DNA from: a virus
DNA length: 30,534 bases
Direction: 5' to 3' (one strand)
IMG/VR virus record: IMGVR_UViG_3300027782_002492
Span: 1 to 30,534 of that record
A model generated the notes under the pieces. It searched no databases. It was not told the origin of the DNA and worked only from the letters and a program-made list of their open reading frames with translations. This document shows, piece after piece, positions 12,381-20,141 of this stretch; positions within the stretch are counted from its first letter, which is position 1, and every line of letters starts with the position of its first letter. The translations under genes and the position numbers were made by a program.

Positions 12381-14626
12381 AGTACGTTTTTACTTTTAAA
12401 GGTAGAAAGGTTGATACCTTTCTTTTTTAGTTCATCTTCTTTTTGAGCACCGATTGAAGCACCAGTTTCATCACCTTGCATTTCTGATACAGGAGTTACT
12501 TTAGAATCTTTTTTTCTAATCTTTTCGCCCATGTCACGACCAAGAGATTCACCAGCGCCAGCCATCGATAGACCAGACTCTATGCCTTTGTCGATGGATT
12601 CCTTGACGGTTTTCTCTTTTTGGCGGGAACGGAGTTCTTCGAAACCGGTTTTGCGGATGTTTGGTTGGAGGGTTTGGGCTGCAAGGGTTTGTTTGTCTTG
12701 GTGACCGGTGAAGGTGTCGGTTCGACTATCGGCAGGCTCGGTGCCTTCTCTAATGGTTCCGGTATCTTTTCTACCACCGGTTCTGGCCCTAATTGAACTA
12801 ACGGTAATTGTTCTACCGATGTTTCCACTGGTGCAACTGCTGTCTGTTCTGGCTTCTTGAATAGGTTCTTGATAAATTGTAACATCATTTTTCTCCTCAT
12901 GTAATTTAACTATGTAACCACCGTGTTTTTTGTCGGTGTTCTGTTGAACGGTTCCACCTTTTAAGTGGGCTTCTTTTGCAGCGCTTCTACGCAACATAAA
13001 AACTCTAATTTTACCATTCTCCGATTTCAGATAATTTGTCTTTTCATTCTCTGAAAGCATTTCTTCAAACTCCTCATTTACTTTATTAGGAGTTTCTTTT
13101 GGTATATTTGTTGGCAACTTTTCAACTGCAACAAGCTTATCGTGTACAACTCGGTATGTTACTTTACCTTTTTGTCCATATCGGCCAAAACCATAATACT
13201 GTAGGCCTAATCGGCGTGCTTCTTCTGTTGCACCAGATTCTGGATGTGGTGCAATTGAAGATTCGCCTTTTGGAATTGGTTGTGTGTCTTTCTTATCCAA
13301 TTCAGAAGCAACCCATTGTTTTGCTTCATCATTCTTTGGAGGTGCCTTAACAAACTTCTGTATCTTTTTGTACAGGTCAAGGAATTCTTTTTCTTTGGCT
13401 GCACGAACTTCAGGTGCAGCTGCACGTAAATCTTCTGAGTTATCTATTTCAGAATAGTTATCACCAAACATCTTAGCAAGTTCAGGTCGTGCGTTTTGAA
13501 CTGACTGCCATTTTTCTTTACGAATGTCTTCTGGTACAGAACGGCCACCACGTTGACCACGTTCTACGTTACGTGATGCCGATACCTCATCACGGGTATT
13601 AACCATAATCATTGAAGACTCATAACCAAGTTCTTCTAAGCGGTCTTTAATCTTTTTAATCTTTGCATGGTCATCACCAGTACCATTGATGATAATACCA
13701 TTTCGACCAAGTAGAGCCAACTTTTGTCTCAACTCAGTCATAGACTTTGCTTTGGTGCGAGCAACTTCTCTAGCACCTTTTTGTGACTGCGGCATTCTTT
13801 TGTCTAGATTTCTTTTGTCCATCAAGTACTCAAGAGCCTTGTCAGAGTTAATCTCGGTTAGACCATGGCCTGCAAGTGTTTTGTCAAGCACATAGTCTTT
13901 ACCAGAACCTGGTCCGCCGCCCATAAAGACTGCTTTGAAGATGGACTTATCGTGAACACCTTCAGTAAGAAATTCTGAGAATTCTTCAAAGTGTTCGTCA
14001 ATCGATTCTTTAACACCACCGATATACTTGTCTAACATACGTTTGACTTTATCGGCACTAGATGCTTGTGGGTATAGAGATTTTACGATTACTCTGCGGC
14101 CTGCATCATCAGCCTTTTGGTACATATCACGTACTTGGCTACCTGAGTATACTTCTTTCTGACCAATTTTGAAGATTTTCTTTTTAGTTACAAAGATATA
14201 ACCGTGACCGCCTTTAGGATTAAAAGAGACACAATCTTTAAGAGATTTGAATGGTTGATAGTAAGCAGGTGAACCATCTTTCTTAGTATAGTTCACAGGG
14301 TCACGCTCTGAGCGTACCAGAATAAGAACATCTTTTTCTGGATTGTATTTGTTTAATATTTCTTGGGGATTAACTGGTTGAACAACTTGTACAAAGTGGT
14401 CAACAACGCCGGCCTGTTGTGCTAGAAATCTTTTATCTGCAAAGGGAATTGGACGGTTCTTTGTGTCGTTAGAAGCTGCAACATAGAAGTCAGCACTAGG
14501 GAAAGCACGCTTGGCTTGTTCGTATGAACTCATGTGACCGGCGTGAAATGGCTGGAATCCTCCGCCATAAACGACAATAACTTTACGTGGTTCTGCCTTC
14601 TCTGACAGAAATTCTTTAAATCTCAT
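12377..14626 (-). CDS. Nucleotidyltransferase-kinase fusion, probable head-processed polyprotein (749 aa)
   Basis: Residues 10-200 form a HIGH-family nucleotidyltransferase: GGGFQPFHAGH at 21-31 binds the nucleotide, and YSGSQVRDMY at 160-169 corresponds to the ISSTxIR-type motif; related aquatic-phage proteins are called cytidylyl- or NMN adenylyltransferases. Residues 228-430 are a P-loop kinase or zeta-toxin-like domain with Walker A GGGPGSGK at 236-243. Residues 527-749 are of unknown function, ending in MQGDETGASIGAQKEDELKKK. Three near-identical segments, MRFKEFLSE (1-9), EEFSEFLTE (214-222) and EEFEEMLSE (518-526), sit in front of the three domains and resemble capsid-targeting and prohead-protease sites. 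Substrates are not determinable from sequence. A late-promoter octamer lies 86 nt upstream, and another gene is nested in the +1 frame at 12580-12885. Confidence 0.85.
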   Translation of the reverse strand: MRFKEFLSEKAEPRKVIVVYGGGFQPFHAGHMSSYEQAKRAFPSADFYVAASNDTKNRPIPFADKRFLAQQAGVVDHFVQVVQPVNPQEILNKYNPEKDVLILVRSERDPVNYTKKDGSPAYYQPFKSLKDCVSFNPKGGHGYIFVTKKKIFKIGQKEVYSGSQVRDMYQKADDAGRRVIVKSLYPQASSADKVKRMLDKYIGGVKESIDEHFEEFSEFLTEGVHDKSIFKAVFMGGGPGSGKDYVLDKTLAGHGLTEINSDKALEYLMDKRNLDKRMPQSQKGAREVARTKAKSMTELRQKLALLGRNGIIINGTGDDHAKIKKIKDRLEELGYESSMIMVNTRDEVSASRNVERGQRGGRSVPEDIRKEKWQSVQNARPELAKMFGDNYSEIDNSEDLRAAAPEVRAAKEKEFLDLYKKIQKFVKAPPKNDEAKQWVASELDKKDTQPIPKGESSIAPHPESGATEEARRLGLQYYGFGRYGQKGKVTYRVVHDKLVAVEKLPTNIPKETPNKVNEEFEEMLSENEKTNYLKSENGKIRVFMLRRSAAKEAHLKGGTVQQNTDKKHGGYIVKLHEEKNDVTIYQEPIQEARTDSSCTSGNIGRTITVSSIRARTGGRKDTGTIREGTEPADSRTDTFTGHQDKQTLAAQTLQPNIRKTGFEELRSRQKEKTVKESIDKGIESGLSMAGAGESLGRDMGEKIRKKDSKVTPVSEMQGDETGASIGAQKEDELKKKGINLSTFKSKNVL
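12580..12885 (-). CDS. Nested proline-rich basic protein, overprinted in the +1 frame of the 749-aa gene
   Basis: 101 aa from the ATG at 12885 (a second ATG lies directly before it at 12888). AGGAG at 12897-12893 is 7 nt from the ATG at 12885, one of the best ribosome sites in the window, although it lies inside another gene. The protein begins with an amphipathic, basic helix (MLQFIKNLFKK), continues with a long Pro/Val/Glu-rich linker (VVEKIPEPLEKAPSLP and similar), and ends in a basic Lys/Arg/Pro/Ser tail (PAKKRKPSRNPSTKA). That ordered design is unlike random off-frame translation, whereas the host frame here is Ser/Thr/Arg-rich low complexity, as expected when constrained by a second frame. 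Function unknown; membrane- or DNA-associated linker proteins have such composition. Confidence 0.6.
   Translation of the reverse strand: MLQFIKNLFKKPEQTAVAPVETSVEQLPLVQLGPEPVVEKIPEPLEKAPSLPIVEPTPSPVTKTNKPLQPKPSNQTSAKPVSKNSVPAKKRKPSRNPSTKA
13049..13075 (-). other. Capsid-targeting-like peptide, internal (EEFEEMLSE), before the C-terminal region
   Basis: Encodes residues 518-526. It separates the kinase part from the C-terminal region. Predicted cut after E526 (L-S-E). Confidence 0.45.
13961..13987 (-). other. Capsid-targeting-like peptide, internal (EEFSEFLTE), before the kinase domain
   Basis: Encodes residues 214-222. It separates the nucleotidyltransferase domain from the P-loop domain, whose Walker A motif begins 14 residues later. 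Predicted cut after E222 (L-T-E). Confidence 0.5.
14600..14626 (-). other. Capsid-targeting-like peptide, N-terminal (MRFKEFLSE)
   Basis: Encodes residues 1-9 of the fusion protein. Aligns without gaps to the end of the T4 targeting peptide (YQEFIAE against FKEFLSE), with L-S-E at the predicted prohead-protease cut after E9. Confidence 0.6.
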
Positions 14627-14653
14627 TTACCCGCCTCTGCAGCAGTTATACTA

Positions 14654-15745
14654 TTATAAGTGTTTTTTTACCGTAGCCATGGCCGAACCGATGACTTGGT
14701 GCATATCGTAGTATTTATACTCCGTTAATCTTCCACCAAAGATTACGTTCTCTAAAGCATCTGCTTTTTCTCGATACTTCTTATATATGGCCGTGTTCTT
14801 CTCATCATTTATAGGATAGTAAGGTACTTTTGTTTTATCCCATTCCGCAGGCATTTCTTTGGTAATGATAGTGAAGTCGGTCTTTGCCTTAGTAAAGTGT
14901 TTATGTTCTACTATACGAGTCCATGGCACACTGGCGTCGGGATAGTTAATCATAGCACTACCTTGTGCGTTATCAGTCTCCAATCGTTCATGGATGAAGT
15001 CCAAAGTACGATACTCTAACTCACCAAACTCATAATTAAAGTACTCATCAATCTTGCCTGTGAACACAATCTTATCGGCAAGTTGGTCCCACAAATCTTT
15101 ATGTTTGAAATAATCGGCATCTACTCTTACGTCTATGCCTTCAAGCATACGTTCAAATAACTTGCCATAACCATCCTCAGGAATGCCTTGATGTTTATCA
15201 TCAAAGTAATTGTTATCGTATGTAAAACGTAGAGGTAAACGCTTAATGATAAATGCAGGCAACTCTTTAGGGTCTTTCTGCCATTGTTTCTCAGTATAGC
15301 CTTTAATCAAGGTTTCGTATATGTCACGGCCAACCAATGAGAGAGCTTGTTCTTCTAAGTTGGTTGGTTCACCAGTAAAACGTTGAGAGTTTATAACTTC
15401 TTTGGCCTGGTCAGGTGTTGTTACACCCCACATTTCATAAAACGTATTCATATTAAATGGTAACGAATACATTCTACCTTTGGTTGTGGACTTTGGTTCA
15501 AGCCTGAAGTTGTTAAACTTGGAAAATTTATTTACAAATTCCCAAATGCGGTCATCATTCGTGTGGAAGATATGAGGCCCATACAAATGAACATCGATGC
15601 CATCCACATTTTGTGAGTAAGCATTCCCACCAATGTGAGAACGATTATCAATGACTAAACATTTTTTGCCTGCATCAGTAGCAAGTCTAGCGAAAGTGGC
15701 ACCAAAGAAACCAGCACCAACTATTACGAAATCATATGGTTTCAT
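14654..15745 (-). CDS. glf: UDP-galactopyranose mutase
   Basis: Flavoenzyme that interconverts UDP-galactopyranose and UDP-galactofuranose, the donor for galactofuranose in surface glycans. The 363-aa length is normal for bacterial Glf. The N-terminal dinucleotide site is GAGFFG (G10, G12, G15), then NRSHIGGNAYS, GIDVHLYGPHIFHT, RMYSLPFNMNTF, and GYTEKQW with LPLRFTYDNNYFDD (substrate-cleft residues), and near the end FGGRLTEYKYYDMHQVIG-type sequence binding FAD. The ATG overlaps the preceding stop (ATGA), placing it last in the sugar island. A late-promoter octamer for the next gene is embedded near its 3' end. Confidence 0.96.
   Translation of the reverse strand: MKPYDFVIVGAGFFGATFARLATDAGKKCLVIDNRSHIGGNAYSQNVDGIDVHLYGPHIFHTNDDRIWEFVNKFSKFNNFRLEPKSTTKGRMYSLPFNMNTFYEMWGVTTPDQAKEVINSQRFTGEPTNLEEQALSLVGRDIYETLIKGYTEKQWQKDPKELPAFIIKRLPLRFTYDNNYFDDKHQGIPEDGYGKLFERMLEGIDVRVDADYFKHKDLWDQLADKIVFTGKIDEYFNYEFGELEYRTLDFIHERLETDNAQGSAMINYPDASVPWTRIVEHKHFTKAKTDFTIITKEMPAEWDKTKVPYYPINDEKNTAIYKKYREKADALENVIFGGRLTEYKYYDMHQVIGSAMATVKKHL
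14712..14719 (-). promoter_or_regulatory. T4-type late promoter element TATAAATA
   Basis: Perfect match to the T4 late -10 element, and the only perfect one I found in the window. It lies 86 nt upstream of the ATG of the nucleotidyltransferase-kinase gene, inside the glf 3' end, and would drive the head-internal protein block as a late unit. It also encodes part of EYKYYD in glf, so chance cannot be excluded. Confidence 0.5.
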
Positions 15746-16536
15746 TCTTTACGGATACTTTGGTTATATTCCCAAACTGTTGAGAACAAACGGTCATCAA
15801 TATCGTTTTCTTTGAGTGTGTTAATCAAAGCGTTAATGTCTTTAGGGAAACAGTAACCGCCAAAACCCATCTGACCATCAGGACCTGGAACTTTAGTGTG
15901 TGAACCACCAATACGTGTATCCGAACAAACACCATCTTTAACAGAATCAAAATTCATTCCAAGTTTCTGACAGATTTGGAATAGGTTGTTAAAGAAAGCA
16001 ACCTTAGAAGCTAAGAATGAATTACAAAAATACTTAATCGTTTCAGATTCATTAGAAGAAACAATCTGAATAGGAGTATATGGAAAATATTGAGTGTAAA
16101 AATCTTTTAACTTGAAACAATATTCTTGATTGCCGCCAATGATGTTGCGGTCAGAATTGCGGAAGTCTTCAACAGCATTTACTGCGGTCAAAAATTCTGG
16201 ATTATGTACAATATTAAATGGATATTTACGAGACAATTTCTCAGTAGTACCGATTGGCACAGTTGATTTAATCACAAACAATGGGTCTTTTTTAAACGTT
16301 CTAGACCGTGCTTCAATGTCCATAAAGAAAGCATTGACAAAAGACAAATCACATTCACCATTTGATTGCATTGGTGTAGGAAGACAAATGAAAATAATGT
16401 CAGAACCTAACACTTCTTCTAATTCATTTAGTCGTTTCTCGACTTTAACGTCATACACCTTTGTAAGGACTTTGTCCTTAAAGTTTTGGTAAATTGCATT
16501 ACCAACAAAACCATTACCAATAACACCAACTTGCAT
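15742..16536 (-). CDS. UDP-sugar (UDP-glucose/GDP-mannose-type) dehydrogenase-like protein, short form
   Basis: 264 aa. An N-terminal Rossmann domain has GNGFVG (G7-G12), then IIFICLPTPM, FVIKSTVPIGTTE and HNPEFLTAVNAVEDF, and the central domain ends in GFGGYCFPKD with the catalytic C229. These are hallmarks of nucleotide-sugar 6-dehydrogenases, which oxidise the sugar to a uronate. The C-terminal UDP-binding domain of the usual 390-450 aa enzymes is missing: only 35 residues follow the catalytic loop, and the gene ends cleanly at the glf start. It may work as a short variant or act on a different substrate. I chose the ATG at 16536, with GGAG 6 nt upstream. Confidence 0.88.
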   Translation of the reverse strand: MQVGVIGNGFVGNAIYQNFKDKVLTKVYDVKVEKRLNELEEVLGSDIIFICLPTPMQSNGECDLSFVNAFFMDIEARSRTFKKDPLFVIKSTVPIGTTEKLSRKYPFNIVHNPEFLTAVNAVEDFRNSDRNIIGGNQEYCFKLKDFYTQYFPYTPIQIVSSNESETIKYFCNSFLASKVAFFNNLFQICQKLGMNFDSVKDGVCSDTRIGGSHTKVPGPDGQMGFGGYCFPKDINALINTLKENDIDDRLFSTVWEYNQSIRKE

Positions 16537-16537
16537 A

Positions 16538-17350
16538 TTAAACTCCATTCATAATTTTACTATACAGGGATTTAAAGTTATCCCCATCCATCTTATCAAA
16601 CATGTGTACAAAAGGTATGTAGTCGTACAACTCTATGTTCTGGCCGCCTTCTGTTTGTAACTTAGAAGGTATCACCATATCAGGTGTGTAGTTAAATGTC
16701 ATAACTGGCACTTCATCAAATGGAACTGGATTCATATTGAAGTATGAGTGTGCGATAGCAAAGATAATTTCATCTACACGACCACCTCTAAAAGCACGGC
16801 GGCATTTATATTCATCATATCTATAGAACACCACTTTACAGTAATTAAAGAACTGTTCTAGGAAAGAATTCTTTCTCAGATAAAAGAAACCACCATGAAC
16901 ATGAGGTACGTGTTTACCATATGCTTTCGAAACTTCTTCGATAGCACCCCAATGCCAGTTAGGATCATTCTTACGACCTAACATTCTAATTGGAAATGGT
17001 TGTTTTGACATATAATCCCAAAGAGCTTCTGGATTATACTGACAAAGAACATCAGAATCAACAATTATGTTTTCTTCATAAGGTAAATATTTTTCAAAAT
17101 TGATTCTAGGATAAAGACAATACTTCTCAAAACCTGTGTCACAGAAAGTCCACAAATCATCACGAGGATTGAATTCTATTAGTTTGTCAAACACACCCAT
17201 AGCCTCAGCATATTCACGGTCTTGTTCGTGAATTAGTAAACTCATAGGCCTATTACAACCAGACTTACGAATAGTTTCGAGTAGTAGATATGACTCTAAT
17301 ATGTATTGTTTACCAAGACCTATTAGAAAATAACCTTGATTTAACGCCAT
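16538..17350 (-). CDS. Glycosyltransferase (GT-A fold, GT8-like)
   Basis: 270 aa. Opens with a GT-A-type strand and helix (YFLIGLGKQYILESYLLLETIRKSG), then a DxD-like metal site NIIVDSDVLCQYNP at about residues 93-106, followed by HVHGGFFYLRKNSFLEQF, FRGGRVDEIIFAIAH and FNYTPDM, consistent with a retaining hexosyltransferase. The donor and acceptor cannot be predicted. The ATG at 17350 overlaps the methyltransferase stop by 10 nt. It belongs to the sugar island and may use a nucleotide sugar produced by the neighbouring epimerase, dehydrogenase and mutase. Confidence 0.82.
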   Translation of the reverse strand: MALNQGYFLIGLGKQYILESYLLLETIRKSGCNRPMSLLIHEQDREYAEAMGVFDKLIEFNPRDDLWTFCDTGFEKYCLYPRINFEKYLPYEENIIVDSDVLCQYNPEALWDYMSKQPFPIRMLGRKNDPNWHWGAIEEVSKAYGKHVPHVHGGFFYLRKNSFLEQFFNYCKVVFYRYDEYKCRRAFRGGRVDEIIFAIAHSYFNMNPVPFDEVPVMTFNYTPDMVIPSKLQTEGGQNIELYDYIPFVHMFDKMDGDNFKSLYSKIMNGV

Positions 17351-17934
17351 GCTTCTGATACCAAATTAGGATATTTTTTCAACTTTTCAAGCAATGCTGC
17401 TTCACGAATTTCAATTTCTTCACGGTTTTTAAAGAATCGAGCATGCCATTCTACAGAAATATGGTTAATATATTCCATAGTTCCGTCAGCAATCATTTTC
17501 TCTAATGTATCAAACTCAGAGCCTTCAATGTCCATTTTGACAATGATGTTGTCTTCTGGTTGAAATGATTCTTTGATGAATGAAGAAAAGTCGAAACATG
17601 TTACTTCACGCTGTAACTTAAACTGGTCATTAGCTTGCATACCCCATGGATCCCATTTGTCCAACGGAATCACGGAAGAACCCATGCCTGTGTCGTCTTC
17701 GCCAGGTGGTGTTTCAATATTAACTGTGATAGTACCATTGTGGTCACTAACAGCTGCATTGAAGGCACGAACGCCTGGAGTTAGATGGCCATATTCTTTA
17801 ATGAACTTTTCAAAGGTAACAGGATTTGCTTCGAACGTATAAATTTCCCAAGTTTGGTCCATATTAAATCGTTCAATGAATTCCCTCATACCTTGGCCGT
17901 AATGAGTACCTAAATCTAAAAATACATTTTTCAT
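17341..17934 (-). CDS. FkbM-family SAM-dependent methyltransferase
   Basis: 197 aa from the ATG at 17934, which follows the upstream stop by one base with GGAA upstream. Motif I is VFLDLGTHYGQG (SAM site), with an acidic second strand IYTFEANPVTFEKF, and the FkbM hallmark NIIVKMDIEGSEFDTLEKM at about residues 140-160. FkbM enzymes O-methylate sugars or polyketides; within a glycan gene group it probably caps or modifies a sugar. Length is normal for the family. Confidence 0.9.
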   Translation of the reverse strand: MKNVFLDLGTHYGQGMREFIERFNMDQTWEIYTFEANPVTFEKFIKEYGHLTPGVRAFNAAVSDHNGTITVNIETPPGEDDTGMGSSVIPLDKWDPWGMQANDQFKLQREVTCFDFSSFIKESFQPEDNIIVKMDIEGSEFDTLEKMIADGTMEYINHISVEWHARFFKNREEIEIREAALLEKLKKYPNLVSEAWR

Positions 17935-17935
17935 A

Positions 17936-18508
17936 TTATTTCCAAGCAATTAAAATACGGCTATCTGCAGCCGCAGTTGATGAATCGTCTATAGTTTTTA
18001 CTTTTGTTCCCGTTGGTAACACATCAGTAATTGAATTAAACCAAGCGGCATTAGGAATATCTTCAATCACTAATATACCACCAGGATTAAGTTTTGGATA
18101 ATACAACTTAGCACACATTAACATAGATTCTAAATTGTGGGGGCCATCATCATTCACAATGTCAAATGTACCTAGTGAGTCAGCAAACTCTTTAGTGTAA
18201 GCATCTGCAATGATGATTCGTGTTCTATTTGGGTCAACACGACCTTGAATATTTTCTAAAGATTTTCTAGGTTCAATATCAACTACAGTAATATCACCTT
18301 GAGGAAAATACTTATCCCAAGCAATTGTAGAGGCACCATGATAAGCACCAATCTCCAACAATTTTACAGGTTTATCTCGCCATTGTTCAAACAATGGATC
18401 ATAGTCTTTAGTGTATGGATGCTTAGTAAGTTTATCTGTTCCCCAGCCTTTAGCTTCATCAAGGAACAAACCTTCCTCTTCCATAATCTCATGGAGAGAT
18501 TTATACAT
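17936..18508 (-). CDS. Class I SAM-dependent methyltransferase (macrocin O-methyltransferase-like)
   Basis: 190 aa. KLLEIGAYHGASTIAWDKYFP at about residues 48-68 is motif I, ITVVDIEP is the acidic ribose-binding strand, TFDIVNDDGPHNLESM carries the metal-site-like Asp pair and His, and GGILVIEDIP is motif III. These features recall sugar O-methyltransferases of the TylF/MycE type. Start at the ATG overlapping the epimerase stop region. With the FkbM protein it gives two methyltransferases in the same glycan island. Confidence 0.85.
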   Translation of the reverse strand: MYKSLHEIMEEEGLFLDEAKGWGTDKLTKHPYTKDYDPLFEQWRDKPVKLLEIGAYHGASTIAWDKYFPQGDITVVDIEPRKSLENIQGRVDPNRTRIIIADAYTKEFADSLGTFDIVNDDGPHNLESMLMCAKLYYPKLNPGGILVIEDIPNAAWFNSITDVLPTGTKVKTIDDSSTAAADSRILIAWK

Positions 18509-19413
18509 TATAGGTTATCTTTCACATAGTCTTCAATACGTTTTTTAGGTGACCAACCGAAAGTGGTATTAATTTTAGTGTTATTAGCTAGTGTGATATA
18601 TGCTTCACCTAGTCGTGGTGGAACAAATTTAATATTATCTGAAATCATTTGAGCAAGTTCAAGCACGGAATGATTTGTTCCTGTGCCAACGTTATAAACT
18701 TTTCCGTAAGTGTCATCAGCTGATACTTGTTCATGTTGCATAGCAAGAATGTTTGCTTCAACAACATCATCAACGTGTGTGAAGTCTCGGCGTTGAGTAC
18801 CATCACCAACGATGGTTAATGGTTGGTCAAATCTTTTTTGGCGCAAGAACAGACCAACAACTGGTGCATAAGGACCTTTTAGTGGTTCTCTTGGACCATA
18901 TACGTTGAAGTAACGGAAGATTACTGTATCAAGACCAAATAGGTCGGTGTACATCTTACACAGTTTCTCACCAGATACCTTTGAAACAGAATATGGATTC
19001 AAGCAATCATCAGACATTTCTTCGGAAAGTGGAGGTTCATTCTTTAAACCATAACCAGATGACGTAGAAGAATACATAACACGTTTTACTTTTGCTTCAC
19101 GAGCACATTGAAGTACTGTTGCTGTGCCGAGTGTATTTGTCCTAACTGCTAACAAAGGATTTTCGATTGCTGGTTGAATACGAGATTCGGCCGCACAATG
19201 GAAAACATAATCAGCGCCATCGTAAATTGGTCGAGTATCTCCATAGTTTGCTATGTCTAAAATAAAATATGTTGCTTTAGGATTAAAATAAAAGTGGTCG
19301 TGTACCTCTGACGATTCATTGTCAATAACAACAACTTTATGACCCATTTCCACCAAACGATCCACAATATGGGAACCAATAAAACCGCTGCCACCTGTTA
19401 CAATAATTTTCAT
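18508..19413 (-). CDS. NAD-dependent nucleotide-sugar epimerase/dehydratase (extended SDR)
   Basis: 301 aa. N-terminal NAD site GGSGFIG (G7, G10, G13), VIDNESSE acidic turn, catalytic tyrosine/lysine pair Y141-S-V-S-K145 preceded by a Ser/Thr-rich VMYSSTSSGYG strand, RYFNVYGPRE and RDFTHVDDVVEA, all typical of GalE- or WbpP-like UDP-sugar 4-epimerases. The exact sugar is uncertain. I chose the ATG at 19413 because GAGG is 7 nt upstream and the Rossmann strand starts at once; the longer open frame overlaps the upstream gene. It would supply UDP-galactose or a related sugar to the mutase at 14654-15745. Confidence 0.92.
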   Translation of the reverse strand: MKIIVTGGSGFIGSHIVDRLVEMGHKVVVIDNESSEVHDHFYFNPKATYFILDIANYGDTRPIYDGADYVFHCAAESRIQPAIENPLLAVRTNTLGTATVLQCAREAKVKRVMYSSTSSGYGLKNEPPLSEEMSDDCLNPYSVSKVSGEKLCKMYTDLFGLDTVIFRYFNVYGPREPLKGPYAPVVGLFLRQKRFDQPLTIVGDGTQRRDFTHVDDVVEANILAMQHEQVSADDTYGKVYNVGTGTNHSVLELAQMISDNIKFVPPRLGEAYITLANNTKINTTFGWSPKKRIEDYVKDNL

Positions 19414-19415
19414 AT

Positions 19416-20141
19416 TCATACCTCTAAAATAAGTTCTTTCTCTACTTGAGATTCTGTAAAATTCCATTCTTCGTTGTAGTGTTCTTTCATAAACTTAGGA
19501 AACACATCTAACAACAACTTGTCCATTTCTGCAAAAGCATTGCTCTTATCATAAGAAGATACTTTCTTTGGATGATACATCTGTGAGCAATGAATTACTG
19601 CAGCGTCTTCTTTAGTTAGGTCACAAAGGACCTTGTCAAATCCCCAACCAGAATAAATGTCATATCTGTTCCACAAATCCAAACAAAGTGGAATCAATGA
19701 TGTATGAATAACTGGTCCCATAACTTCAATGAAGTTGGTCTTAGTGTACTTGATGCCAGGTTTATTACGCAGAATGGGATAGAATACATCCGAATCATTA
19801 GTAACAGACAACTGAAAAACTTTCAAATCTCTTTCTTTAGCCAATTCAAATGCACGATTTAGGTTTTGTACATCTGTAATCAAATCATCATCAAAGAACG
19901 CCACATACTCATACTTTTTATAGTCGAGTTTTTCTAGGTATTCTTTGGCAAGATTCCATTTAAAACCACGTTGCTCGGCAAGGCCATCATACGTACCATC
20001 TTCTGGCTTGAATCCAGAATATTGTATCACAAAGGTTTCATAATTGCGGTTATCTTTCGTGTAACGCCAATGATTATCTTTATCAAAGCGGGCATCAAAT
20101 GTTAATGGATTACCAACAGGACAAAAAACTAGATTACGCAT
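19416..20141 (-). CDS. DUF707-like protein, probable glycosyltransferase
   Basis: 241 aa from the ATG at 20141, with GAGG 6 nt upstream and an 8-nt overlap with the upstream gene. It matches the DUF707 layout: an NLVFCPVGNP start, KWNLAKEYLEK, YEYVAFFDDDLITD (acidic strand equivalent to a DxD site, at about residues 77-90), NFIEVMGPVIHTS and YDIYSGWGFDKVL. DUF707 proteins are poorly characterised GT-A-like proteins, usually found near glycan genes. Together with the gene before it, it suggests sequential sugar addition. Confidence 0.78.
   Translation of the reverse strand: MRNLVFCPVGNPLTFDARFDKDNHWRYTKDNRNYETFVIQYSGFKPEDGTYDGLAEQRGFKWNLAKEYLEKLDYKKYEYVAFFDDDLITDVQNLNRAFELAKERDLKVFQLSVTNDSDVFYPILRNKPGIKYTKTNFIEVMGPVIHTSLIPLCLDLWNRYDIYSGWGFDKVLCDLTKEDAAVIHCSQMYHPKKVSSYDKSNAFAEMDKLLLDVFPKFMKEHYNEEWNFTESQVEKELILEV

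Noticed and set aside
13207-13425. Second off-frame minus-strand ORF inside the 749-aa gene
   Set aside because: Unlike the nested frame at 12580-12885 it has no Shine-Dalgarno sequence and a composition (Gln/Leu/Lys-rich) expected from a shadow frame.
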